DNA of 7,321 bases from an uncultured archaeon (GTDB lineage: Archaea > Halobacteriota > Methanosarcinia > Methanotrichales > Methanotrichaceae), in assembly GCA_902385025.1 (NCBI GenBank), contig CABMDX010000284.1:1-7321 (forward strand), given 5' to 3'. Below are positions 1 to 5,192 of the stretch, one piece after another. Under the pieces are notes generated by a model that worked only from the letters and a program-made list of their open reading frames with translations, did no database searches and was not told the DNA's origin. How positions within the stretch are numbered: position 1 is the stretch's first letter; the number at the start of each line of letters is the position of its first letter. The position numbers and the translations under genes were made by a program.

Positions 1-411
1 CAGGTAATGAGTGGGAAAGTTATCGCTTCCATCGACCACGAAATCATATCCCTGAACAATCATCCTCGCGTTTTCTGCAGAGAAGCGCTCCTGGTAAGTT
101 ACGACATCCACATCGCTATTGAGGCTTCGAACAAAGTTCTCTGCTGATTTTGCTTTGGGCAGGCCGATATTGCCGCTGTGGATGATCTGCCTTTGCAGGT
201 TGCTTACTTCCACGAAATCGTTGTCTACAATCCCCAGGGTTCCCACGCCTGCTGCCGCCAGATAGGCGATGGCCGAAGATCCGAGACCTCCCGCTCCCAA
301 TACGAGCACACGAGAGTCTAAGAGCCTCTTTTGGCCCTTGCCACCCACTTCTGGAAGGATGATTTGACGCGAGTAGCGCTTTATCTGCTCATCTGTGAAA
401 GATCCCGACAC
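1..411 (-). CDS. ThiF/MoeB/HesA-family adenylating (E1-like) enzyme, N-terminal part; gene runs off the window start
   Basis: The first 137 residues of an E1-like enzyme are visible; the C-terminus lies outside the window. Members of this family adenylate the C-terminal glycine of a ubiquitin-like sulfur carrier (ThiS, MoaD, or carriers for cysteine/homocysteine synthesis), preparing it for thiocarboxylate formation. Visible motifs are the YSRQ arginine-finger region (residues 13-16), the nucleotide-binding loop GAGGLGS (39-45), the acidic strand end VDNDFVEVSNLQRQ (62-75), the Lys pair near 86-88, and DGSDN (127-131). The start is a GTG at 411-409, preceded by AGGAG (plus positions 419-423) at 7 bases. 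It begins one base after the TAA of the sulfite-reductase-like gene, so the two are almost certainly co-transcribed and translationally coupled. Without the C-terminus (zinc-binding CxxC pairs, catalytic Cys) ThiF, MoeB and HesA subtypes cannot be separated. Confidence 0.92.
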   Translation of the reverse strand, partial: MSGSFTDEQIKRYSRQIILPEVGGKGQKRLLDSRVLVLGAGGLGSSAIAYLAAAGVGTLGIVDNDFVEVSNLQRQIIHSGNIGLPKAKSAENFVRSLNSDVDVVTYQERFSAENARMIVQGYDFVVDGSDNFPTHYL

Positions 412-412
412 C

Positions 413-1288
413 TTATCGCTCCTGCAAGACCAGAGCTTTGAATTCCTTCAGCCCGATGCGGCGAATCACATCCCCGAACCGCTCTCTTTTCTTGCCATGC
501 TGTCGGTAGAAGTCCAGGCAGCGCTGAATCATTCCCATGCCCTGCTCCTCATCCACGAAGTCGGCAATCTTCTCTCCCAGCTCCGGATGTCTGCCCATCT
601 TTCCTCCGGCATAGACAGCGTAGCCCATCCTCTCCGCCTTCCAGGCATCCGTGGGGCAGCAATCGACGCAGTTTGCGCAGAGCACGCACCGGCTCTTGTC
701 AAGCAGCGGCTTTCCATTCTGCAGACTCAGGGCTTTTTCCTTGCAGATATCCACGCATAGATCGCAGCCCATGCAGGCCTCTGCCTCCAGACGCGGCTCG
801 GCTGCTGCACAGAAGCCCAACTCGTTTTCCAGAGGCTTGGAGCAGGCATTAGGGCAGGCGGAGACAGTGACCTTAAATTTTTGAGGCAATAGCATGCCGC
901 TGAATTTCCGGTCGATCTGCTGGGCAAAGCTCTGGCTGTCCGCTAACGCCTTGCGGCAGACGGGCAGGCCGGGACAGGCGGTCACCGTGCGAAAGCGCGG
1001 GCCGCAGGGGCCCAAAGTCAGGCCGGCCTCGGCCAGCTCCTTTCGGGCGGCGTCGATTTCTCCGAATCTGACCCAGGGAATCTCCACCCCTTGCCGGGCG
1101 GTGAGACGAACTTCACCCCGGCCGTACTTTTTGGCCACCTCGGCGATCCTGGGAAGCAGGTTGGCGGAGATAGAGCCGCCGGGCAGCCTCAGACGGATGG
1201 CGAAGAAGTCCTCGTCCTTTTGCATGATGATGCCGCCGGACTTCAGGGCGGCGTAGTCGATGTGGGGGGCGGGGTCGGGCGCAGTCAT
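413..1288 (-). CDS. Stand-alone sulfite-reductase-like siroheme protein with two [4Fe-4S] ferredoxin clusters (Dsr-LP type)
   Basis: This 291-residue protein resembles the small dissimilatory-sulfite-reductase-like proteins of methanogens. A ferredoxin-like half domain (about 20-90) contains the siroheme-binding strand RLTARQG (61-67). The siroheme-[4Fe-4S] coupling cysteines follow: Cys105 and Cys111 (CX5C), then Cys145 and Cys149 (CX3C). An inserted dicluster ferredoxin has Cys172/175/178/182 and Cys201/204/207/211, both CX2CX2CX3C. The family binds siroheme and catalyses, or is presumed to catalyse, six-electron reduction of sulfite or a similar oxyanion, with electrons entering through the ferredoxin domain. 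The true substrate of the short forms is not settled. No signal peptide or membrane segment is visible, so it is probably cytosolic. ATG 1288-1286 has GAGG at 6 bases (plus 1295-1298). It is tightly coupled to the ThiF-like gene, suggesting that its product (sulfide) feeds a sulfur-carrier protein; that link is inference. An anaerobic or assimilatory nitrite-reductase role is the main alternative. Confidence 0.92.
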   Translation of the reverse strand: MTAPDPAPHIDYAALKSGGIIMQKDEDFFAIRLRLPGGSISANLLPRIAEVAKKYGRGEVRLTARQGVEIPWVRFGEIDAARKELAEAGLTLGPCGPRFRTVTACPGLPVCRKALADSQSFAQQIDRKFSGMLLPQKFKVTVSACPNACSKPLENELGFCAAAEPRLEAEACMGCDLCVDICKEKALSLQNGKPLLDKSRCVLCANCVDCCPTDAWKAERMGYAVYAGGKMGRHPELGEKIADFVDEEQGMGMIQRCLDFYRQHGKKRERFGDVIRRIGLKEFKALVLQER

Positions 1289-1365
1289 CTCATGCCTCTG
1301 CTGGGGATGAGCGGGTGTGAGAGTGGTAATGAAGGTTTGTATTGCGGCAAAGGACGATGGAAATT

Positions 1366-1382
1366 GTTCAAAAAATATTCAA
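1366..1382 (-). promoter_or_regulatory. Possible A/T-rich promoter element upstream of the sulfite-reductase-like gene (also T-rich end of the upstream unit)
   Basis: Read on the minus strand, the stretch contains GAATATTTTTTG, about 80 bases before ATG 1288. It is the only clear A/T-rich block in the 119-base gap between the UPF0060 remnant and the sulfite-reductase-like gene. It could act as a TATA element giving a leader of about 60 bases. Its T-run on the minus strand could also help end transcription from the gene upstream. The match to an archaeal TATA consensus is only moderate. Confidence 0.3.
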
Positions 1383-1407
1383 ATGTTCATTGCATTTTTT
1401 TTCTACC

Positions 1408-1533
1408 TTAATCACTTGCAGGACCCAAGTAATTGGAGAGGATTGATAGAACTATGAATATGCCGCCGATCTCGCATAATCCAGCCAGGAGGAAGAAGAA
1501 CAGGGATCTTGCAATCTCCATTGTCTGCAGCAT
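1408..1533 (-). pseudogene. Truncated UPF0060 (YnfA-like) small membrane protein, N-terminal remnant
   Basis: A 41-residue reading frame, absent from longer-ORF lists because of its size, starts at ATG 1533-1531 (alternative ATG 1521-1519, four residues later) behind a strong GGAGGG (plus 1541-1546) at 7 bases. Residues 5-24, around the motif SLFFFLLAGLCEIGG, look like the first transmembrane helix of the UPF0060/YnfA family, whose members are about 105-110 residues with four helices. Directly after the IGG motif the family sequence (typically GYLVWLWLR) stops. It is replaced by an unrelated hydrophobic tail ending in GPASD and a TAA. I found no continuation of the family in the other frames downstream, so this looks like a deletion rather than a simple frameshift. 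The well-formed ribosome binding site means a one- or two-helix micropeptide may still be made. It lies 39 bases after the substrate-binding protein gene on the same strand. Family assignment rests on about 15-20 residues. Confidence 0.55.
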
Positions 1534-1572
1534 ATCAGTGCCCTCCGCTTATGCCAGGCAATTTTCGCAATT

Positions 1573-2496
1573 TTATTGAGCATCATAATGATGTCTCTGG
1601 GGATGAACTTTCTCGATGACTCTGGTGTAGAATACATCCTCCTTAGCCAAGTCCCTGGCAAGGTACCCCATCTCCCGCAGCGCCGGCACAAATGCCATAG
1701 CCGAGTTTATGTACTCATCCGGAAGGCTGGCACAGTATTTAGGCGAGACCCGGAAAACCTCCCTGGCGAAATCCTCGTCGATGATCTTTACAGCATTATG
1801 CAATAGCTTTGCCGCTTCCTCTGGGCGCTCTCTTAGAAGGTTACAGGCATCCTCATGCAGCCTCAAAAAATCCTGCAGAAGGGAAGAAGATTCGAGGATC
1901 ATTCTCTCCGTGGCAATGATCCCATAACTGGGATTAAACGGCCAAGTCTTGGAAGGCGGGAGGATGATATCAGCCCCTAACTGACGATGTGCTAATACTG
2001 CTAAAGGCGGTGTGCCGCATGCACCATCAACCTCGCCATCCATCATGGCATCTAAAATAAAATCAGCCCAATCGAAGTTCTTGATCTCGATACCGTCGCA
2101 AAGGCTGCAATCGCTCAAAAGCTTGCGCAGGATCACATCGTGTATCGATCCCCTTCTGGGCGTGCCTATGGTCTTACCCTTGAACTGGACGAGGACATCT
2201 GCGGCCGTCTCTTTGGCCTGATAGTTCTCACCTCCTATCAATACAGTCCCCTCCACGTGCCCACCGGCCACGCATCTGATCTTCGTGCCTCGAGCGATTC
2301 CGATCATCACCGGAGGCAGGCCGATATAGCCCAAATCAAGTTCTCCTCTCTCGAATGCTTCCATCATGGCTGGTCCGTTAGGGAATAGCTTCCATGAGGC
2401 GATGATGCCAATTTCCTCCAATTGGCCGGAGCCGCGCAGGATGAAGCTGGTGTGATAGAGAGTTGATAGATATCCAATAGACAGCTCTTCCGCCAT
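1573..2496 (-). CDS. NitT/TauT-type ABC substrate-binding protein (NMT1/SsuA-like), no signal peptide, no transporter partners in view
   Basis: This 307-residue protein has the type II periplasmic-binding fold of the nitrate/sulfonate/taurine (NMT1/THI5-like) group. The N-terminal strand is ELSIGYLSTLYHTS. Then come FPNGPAMMEAFERGELDLGYIGLPPVMIGIARG (about 38-70 in total), the loop around FKGKTIGTPRRGSIHD (105-120) that lines the ligand site, and VDGACGTPPLAVLA (156-169). Relatives bind small sulfonates, nitrate, bicarbonate or pyrimidine precursors; the ligand here cannot be read from sequence. Unusually, it begins straight at the first beta strand: there is no hydrophobic signal sequence and no lipobox cysteine, and no permease or ATPase gene lies nearby. 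It may be a cytosolic ligand-binding or enzyme-like member, or an extracellular one with an unrecognised start. No in-frame signal sequence is apparent just upstream, where the promoter lies. There is no Shine-Dalgarno, and a TATA element about 29 bases upstream fits a leaderless mRNA. Confidence 0.85.
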   Translation of the reverse strand: MAEELSIGYLSTLYHTSFILRGSGQLEEIGIIASWKLFPNGPAMMEAFERGELDLGYIGLPPVMIGIARGTKIRCVAGGHVEGTVLIGGENYQAKETAADVLVQFKGKTIGTPRRGSIHDVILRKLLSDCSLCDGIEIKNFDWADFILDAMMDGEVDGACGTPPLAVLAHRQLGADIILPPSKTWPFNPSYGIIATERMILESSSLLQDFLRLHEDACNLLRERPEEAAKLLHNAVKIIDEDFAREVFRVSPKYCASLPDEYINSAMAFVPALREMGYLARDLAKEDVFYTRVIEKVHPQRHHYDAQ

Positions 2497-2518
2497 TGAT
2501 GGGAAATATTTACGTTAT

Positions 2519-2533
2519 GGTTTATAAAATAAG
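2519..2533. promoter_or_regulatory. Shared, near-symmetric TATA element of a divergent promoter
   Basis: The block TTTATAAAAT (2521-2530) lies between two divergent genes and reads as a good TATA box on both strands. An archaeal spacing of about 26 bases puts the minus-strand start near 2499, making the substrate-binding protein mRNA essentially leaderless from ATG 2496. The plus-strand start would be near 2551, giving the small gene at 2574 a leader of about 20 bases. Neither gene shows a Shine-Dalgarno motif, consistent with this arrangement. Spacing was measured; promoter activity is inferred. Confidence 0.5.
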
Positions 2534-2573
2534 CGAGCCCGTTCATTACCGCTCCATTCTTCCGCCAGTGTCA

Positions 2574-2801
2574 ATGCATCATGCCGCAGATGAAGAGGAC
2601 TTCCAGGAACGGCTGGAGAGGCTCTCCGCTGAGGAATTTAATTACCTGGCAGGGAAGATACTGGATGGGTCGGAGTGTCTGCTCTGCATCTCTCCCGAAT
2701 CAGCCAGCATATTTCTCGATCTTCTGGAGAAAAAGGCTCCTGGCGAGACAGCAGAAAGCATTCGCAAGCTATATAAATCCTCCACCGGATACGAGGTTTA
2801 G
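2574..2801 (+). CDS. Small conserved-looking acidic protein of unknown function
   Basis: This is the only plus-strand gene I support in the window. From ATG 2574 it encodes 75 residues, rich in Glu, Leu and Ser, predicted soluble and mostly helical (segments around DFQERLERLSAEEFNYLAGKI and SASIFLDLLEKKAPGETAESI). A central CLLC pair (Cys38 and Cys41 by this start) is conspicuous and could bind metal or form a disulfide. The frame stays open back to an ATG at 2496. However, that upstream stretch covers the TATA element, overlaps the start of the divergent gene and has less coding-like base use, so 2574 is preferred. Codons from 2574 onward favour G/C at the third position, as in neighbouring genes, which supports a real gene. 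I do not recognise the family. Its shared promoter with the substrate-binding protein suggests linked expression. Confidence 0.6.
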   Translation: MHHAADEEDFQERLERLSAEEFNYLAGKILDGSECLLCISPESASIFLDLLEKKAPGETAESIRKLYKSSTGYEV

Positions 2802-2913
2802 TCGCCGCAATTGAAGTTCTTGATCTGTGCTGAATCGCCGAGCCTACCTATGTTTGGTATCCACCTTATTCAATTATGATAAACGGACTTGGCATATGTT
2901 TCTAGCGTCCTGT

Positions 2914-2935
2914 CTGAATAACTTGCATTATTCAG
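2914..2935 (-). terminator. Perfect 8-bp inverted repeat spanning the iscU stop codon (possible terminator or 3' stabilising hairpin)
   Basis: CTGAATAA (2914-2921) and TTATTCAG (2928-2935) form a perfect 8-base stem around a 6-base loop. The 5' arm on the mRNA contains the last codons and the TAA stop of iscU. It is the last position of the tusA-dsrE-iscS-iscU unit. No U-run follows, so it would be an atypical terminator; mRNA end protection or an operator are other options. Confidence 0.4.
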
Positions 2936-3374
2936 TAGGGCACGCAACACCCTCATGATCTTTCTCTTCTTTTTCGGGTTCATCTCTCTTTATCTTCCCT
3001 GTCTTGACCCAGTAGTCCTCAATGGCCGCATGCAGGGCATCAGCTCCCAAGTTGGAGCAGTGCATCTTCTGAGGAGGCAGCCCATCCAGCTCGTCCGCTA
3101 CATCTTTGCGGGTGATCTTCATGGCCTCGTCCAGTGACCTTCCTTTAGCCATCTCTGTGACCATGCTGGAAACAGCTATGGCTGACCCGCAGCCAAAGGT
3201 TCTGAACTTTATATCATCTATTTTTTCATCTTTAACCTTGATGAATATCTCCATGAGGTCTCCGCAGACCGGATTCCCGACTTTGCCGTAGCCGTCTGCG
3301 TTCTCAATCACCCCCACGTTCCTGGGGTTCATGAAGTGCTCCATAACCTTCTTGCTATAACCTACTTGTGTCAT
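2928..3374 (-). CDS. iscU: IscU-type Fe-S cluster assembly scaffold
   Basis: This 148-residue protein is a full-length IscU scaffold, on which [2Fe-2S] and [4Fe-4S] clusters are built before transfer to target proteins. The three cluster-ligating cysteines are all present: Cys37 in NPVCGD (with the conserved Asp39), Cys62 in FGCGSA, and Cys106 in LPPQKMHCSN. The LPPxK element, which in bacteria contacts the HscA chaperone, is kept as LPPQK (99-103). The N-terminus SKKVMEHFMNPRNVG is typical. After about residue 128 there is a charged tail (KRDEPEKEEKDHEG) ending in an extra cysteine, Cys145, three residues from the end. ATG 3374 lies 29 bases after the iscS stop with only a weak GATGAT-like Shine-Dalgarno, so expression is probably coupled to iscS. 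It closes the tusA-dsrE-iscS-iscU unit and should form a complex with the IscS-like protein, as in the Archaeoglobus pair. Confidence 0.96.
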   Translation of the reverse strand: MTQVGYSKKVMEHFMNPRNVGVIENADGYGKVGNPVCGDLMEIFIKVKDEKIDDIKFRTFGCGSAIAVSSMVTEMAKGRSLDEAMKITRKDVADELDGLPPQKMHCSNLGADALHAAIEDYWVKTGKIKRDEPEKEEKDHEGVACPTE

Positions 3375-3403
3375 CGTAAATCATCTTTCTTTTCAGTTTA
3401 CTT

Positions 3404-4558
3404 CTATAACGGAGATAACGCCCTCAACCTCTGCACTGTCTGGCTGACTGCATTGGCTATCACTGGTATCTGGTCCGGATTGTTGTATTTTCCTAAAGTT
3501 ATCACCATCGAGCCATGGGCCTGCTCGTGTTTGAGCCCAATGGCTAAAAGAACATGCGAAGGCTCCAGAGTTCGTGAGGAGCAGGCCGAGCCGGTGGAAA
3601 TTTGAATATCGAACATTGCGTCCATGGTCAGTAGGATGCTCTCCCCTTCGATCCTGCTGAACCTGAAGCTAGCATGGTTGGGAAGTCGTCTGGTGGGATG
3701 GCCTGTTAGATATGCCTCATCAAGCTTCAAGATCTCTTTGATCAGCCCGTCCCTGATAGACCGGAGCCTTTCGCTTTCTTCTTTCATTTCCAGCTTAGCC
3801 AATCGGGCGGCTTCACCCATCCCGGCTATGGCAAACAGGTTCTCTGTGCCAGGCCGCAGCCCACGTTCCTGGCCACCTCCTACCATTGCCGGCTGGATCT
3901 TCACCTTGGGGCTGACATATAGAGCGCCTGCACCCTGGGGTCCATAAATATCGTTGGAGGACAGGGTCAGGAGGTCTATACCATCGCTCTGGACATCGAT
4001 GGGGATTCGGCCCTGGGCGGCCACTGCATCCACGTGCAGGAACATGCCTTTTTCGTGAACCATTTGGCCTATCTCTTTGATAGGCTCTACTGTGCCTATC
4101 TCGCTATTGGCATACATTATTGAGGTCACGACAGTCTCTTTGGAGATCAGGCTATCTAGAGCCACCAGATCCACAATGCCTTCAGAGTCCACAGGCACCA
4201 AGGATAGCTGAAAGCCATTCTTCTGCAGCTCCTTCATGGCATTGAGAACCGAAATGTGCTCCATGCTGCTTGCCAGGACCCTATTGCCTTTTACCGCGTT
4301 TCTCAGAGCCACCCCCCTGATAGCCAAGTTGTTGGCTTCAGTGGCACTGCCGGTGAAGATAATATTGCTGGCATCTTCGGCATTTATCAGGTCGGCTGCC
4401 TTTGCCCTGGCCTCTTCCACGGCGGATTTAGCCGCCAGCCCAACCGAGTGCAAAGCCGACGGGTTTCCAGGCTCCTCAGCTAGATACTTTTTGGCGAACT
4501 CCAGCACCCTGGGATCCAAAGGCATGGCTGATTGATAGTCCAGGTAAATTCCATGCAT
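3404..4558 (-). CDS. iscS: IscS/NifS-fold protein lacking the PLP lysine (Asp203 instead); probable non-desulfurase partner of IscU
   Basis: The 384-residue protein aligns end to end with class I cysteine desulfurases. Family motifs kept are YLDYQSAMP (5-13), TGSATEANNLAIRG (69-82), MEHISV with His101, HVDAV (175-179), GPQGAGALYV (206-215), GGGQERGLRPGTEN (227-240) and the sulfur-accepting loop STGSACSSRTLEPS (321-334) with Cys326. The catalytic centre is not kept. The usual Ser-x-His-Lys reads Ser-Ser-Asn-Asp, so Asp203 (codon 3952-3950) replaces the PLP Schiff-base lysine and Asn202 replaces the His. The PLP-contacting Gln after the HxDA motif is Ala180, the second Asn of the NNEIG motif is Ser152, and the substrate-carboxylate Arg is Val352. 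It probably cannot desulfurate cysteine. From memory, the Archaeoglobus fulgidus IscS has the same Lys-to-Asp change and contributes its active-site Cys as a cluster ligand in its complex with IscU. ATG 4558 has GAGGA at 4 bases. It lies 17 bases after dsrE. Confidence 0.95.
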   Translation of the reverse strand: MHGIYLDYQSAMPLDPRVLEFAKKYLAEEPGNPSALHSVGLAAKSAVEEARAKAADLINAEDASNIIFTGSATEANNLAIRGVALRNAVKGNRVLASSMEHISVLNAMKELQKNGFQLSLVPVDSEGIVDLVALDSLISKETVVTSIMYANSEIGTVEPIKEIGQMVHEKGMFLHVDAVAAQGRIPIDVQSDGIDLLTLSSNDIYGPQGAGALYVSPKVKIQPAMVGGGQERGLRPGTENLFAIAGMGEAARLAKLEMKEESERLRSIRDGLIKEILKLDEAYLTGHPTRRLPNHASFRFSRIEGESILLTMDAMFDIQISTGSACSSRTLEPSHVLLAIGLKHEQAHGSMVITLGKYNNPDQIPVIANAVSQTVQRLRALSPL

Positions 4559-4575
4559 ATAGTCCTCTAACCTCT

Positions 4576-4935
4576 CTAGAAGGTCATCACCGAGTCGGCA
4601 TCAAGAGCAAGGTCATTGAGAGTTCCCGCCCCGGCGATCTTGGCCTCGGGGATGAAATCACCCCTGGACATGCCCAAAAGTTGGGTGCTCTGCTCGCAGA
4701 GGTACAGCTTGACACCAGCGTTTATAGCCTGGTCGATTACCTCTTTCAAGCTAGGGAAGCTTCCCATCTTCACCTTCTCTGCTTCACCCTTCTTGAGAAT
4801 AGTGATTCCCTTGATCATGAAAAATATCGCTGCCTCGACGTCCATGGCCTTTGCAGTCATCCCTAAGATGAAGGGTGCATAGGTCCGCTCCGGCGTGTCC
4901 ACGCCGCTGGTCTGCACATAGAGTATGTTGCTCAT
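4576..4935 (-). CDS. DsrE/DsrF-like sulfur-relay protein
   Basis: From ATG 4935 this encodes a 119-residue DsrE-family protein, the usual length for the family. It opens with the strand MSNILYVQTSG, continues with FFMIKGITILKKG (39-51), and carries the conserved cysteine Cys80 in LYLCEQSTQLLGM, the position that holds persulfide sulfur in DsrE and TusD. A gene start 39 bases further upstream (TTG 4974) is open but would overlap tusA and has no support. The ATG has GGAG at 11 bases (plus 4947-4950). Family members relay sulfane sulfur between TusA and downstream acceptors in the cytosol. Here it sits alone, without DsrF and DsrH or TusC and TusB, directly between TusA and the IscS-like gene, which points to a TusA-to-DsrE relay feeding Fe-S assembly or another thiolation. 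A role unrelated to persulfide transfer remains possible, since single DsrE-like proteins are widespread in methanogens. Confidence 0.88.
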   Translation of the reverse strand: MSNILYVQTSGVDTPERTYAPFILGMTAKAMDVEAAIFFMIKGITILKKGEAEKVKMGSFPSLKEVIDQAINAGVKLYLCEQSTQLLGMSRGDFIPEAKIAGAGTLNDLALDADSVMTF

Positions 4936-4952
4936 TTTTCCCAAAACTCCAT

Positions 4953-5192
4953 TCACTTCATTCTCCGTATCCAAAAGGTCATTATTTTACCAGATTTTTC
5001 GAACTTCAGGACCTGATGGCCTGCCCGCTTGGCCCATCTCGTGATGTCCTCCTCTGCGGACGCATCGTCTGCCTCAACCTTCAGCACCTGCCTTATCTCA
5101 ATATTCTCGATCTCCTCTTTGGTTCTGGCGATGGGCAGGGGGCAATACAGGCCTACGCAGTCAAGTTCGGCATCTGGCACAATATCTGACAT
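4953..5192 (-). CDS. tusA: TusA/SirA-family sulfur carrier
   Basis: This 79-residue protein has the two-layer alpha/beta TusA fold and the diagnostic CPxP motif, C17-PLP, near the start of helix 1. The sulfur-carrying residue is expected to be Cys17; a second cysteine, Cys12, lies five residues earlier. TusA proteins accept a persulfide, classically from IscS, and deliver it to tRNA thiolation, molybdopterin or Fe-S related pathways. ATG 5192 is the first gene of the tusA-dsrE-iscS-iscU unit. AAGGA lies about 9 bases upstream, and a TATA-bearing palindrome at 5212-5228 predicts a start of transcription within a few bases of the ATG. The 3' end is 17 bases before dsrE. The end of the antiporter remnant overlaps its first 32 bases in another frame. 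Because the adjacent IscS lacks its catalytic lysine, the sulfur donor of this TusA is probably something else. Confidence 0.93.
   Translation of the reverse strand: MSDIVPDAELDCVGLYCPLPIARTKEEIENIEIRQVLKVEADDASAEEDITRWAKRAGHQVLKFEKSGKIMTFWIRRMK

Noticed and set aside
413..1288. Long plus-strand open frames opposite the sulfite-reductase-like gene
   Set aside because: They are antisense frames of a GC-rich coding region; the minus strand carries all family motifs.
1452..1691. Minus-strand open frame of 79 codons overlapping the end of the binding-protein gene
   Set aside because: It is an out-of-frame overlap with a well-supported gene, has no motif, and overlaps the UPF0060 remnant in another frame.
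2496..2573. Upstream ATG for the small plus-strand gene
   Set aside because: The extra 26 codons cover the TATA element and the start of the divergent gene and do not show the base use of the downstream part.
2074..2826. A 14-base direct repeat (GAAGTTCTTGATCT at 2074-2087 and 2813-2826, with near-matching flanks)
   Set aside because: Only about 19 bases with one mismatch are shared and no wider similarity surrounds them; chance or a trivial relic is as likely as anything functional.
4936..4974. Upstream TTG start for the DsrE-like protein
   Set aside because: It would add 13 residues unlike the family, overlap tusA by 22 bases, and is weaker than ATG 4935, which begins at the family's normal first strand.
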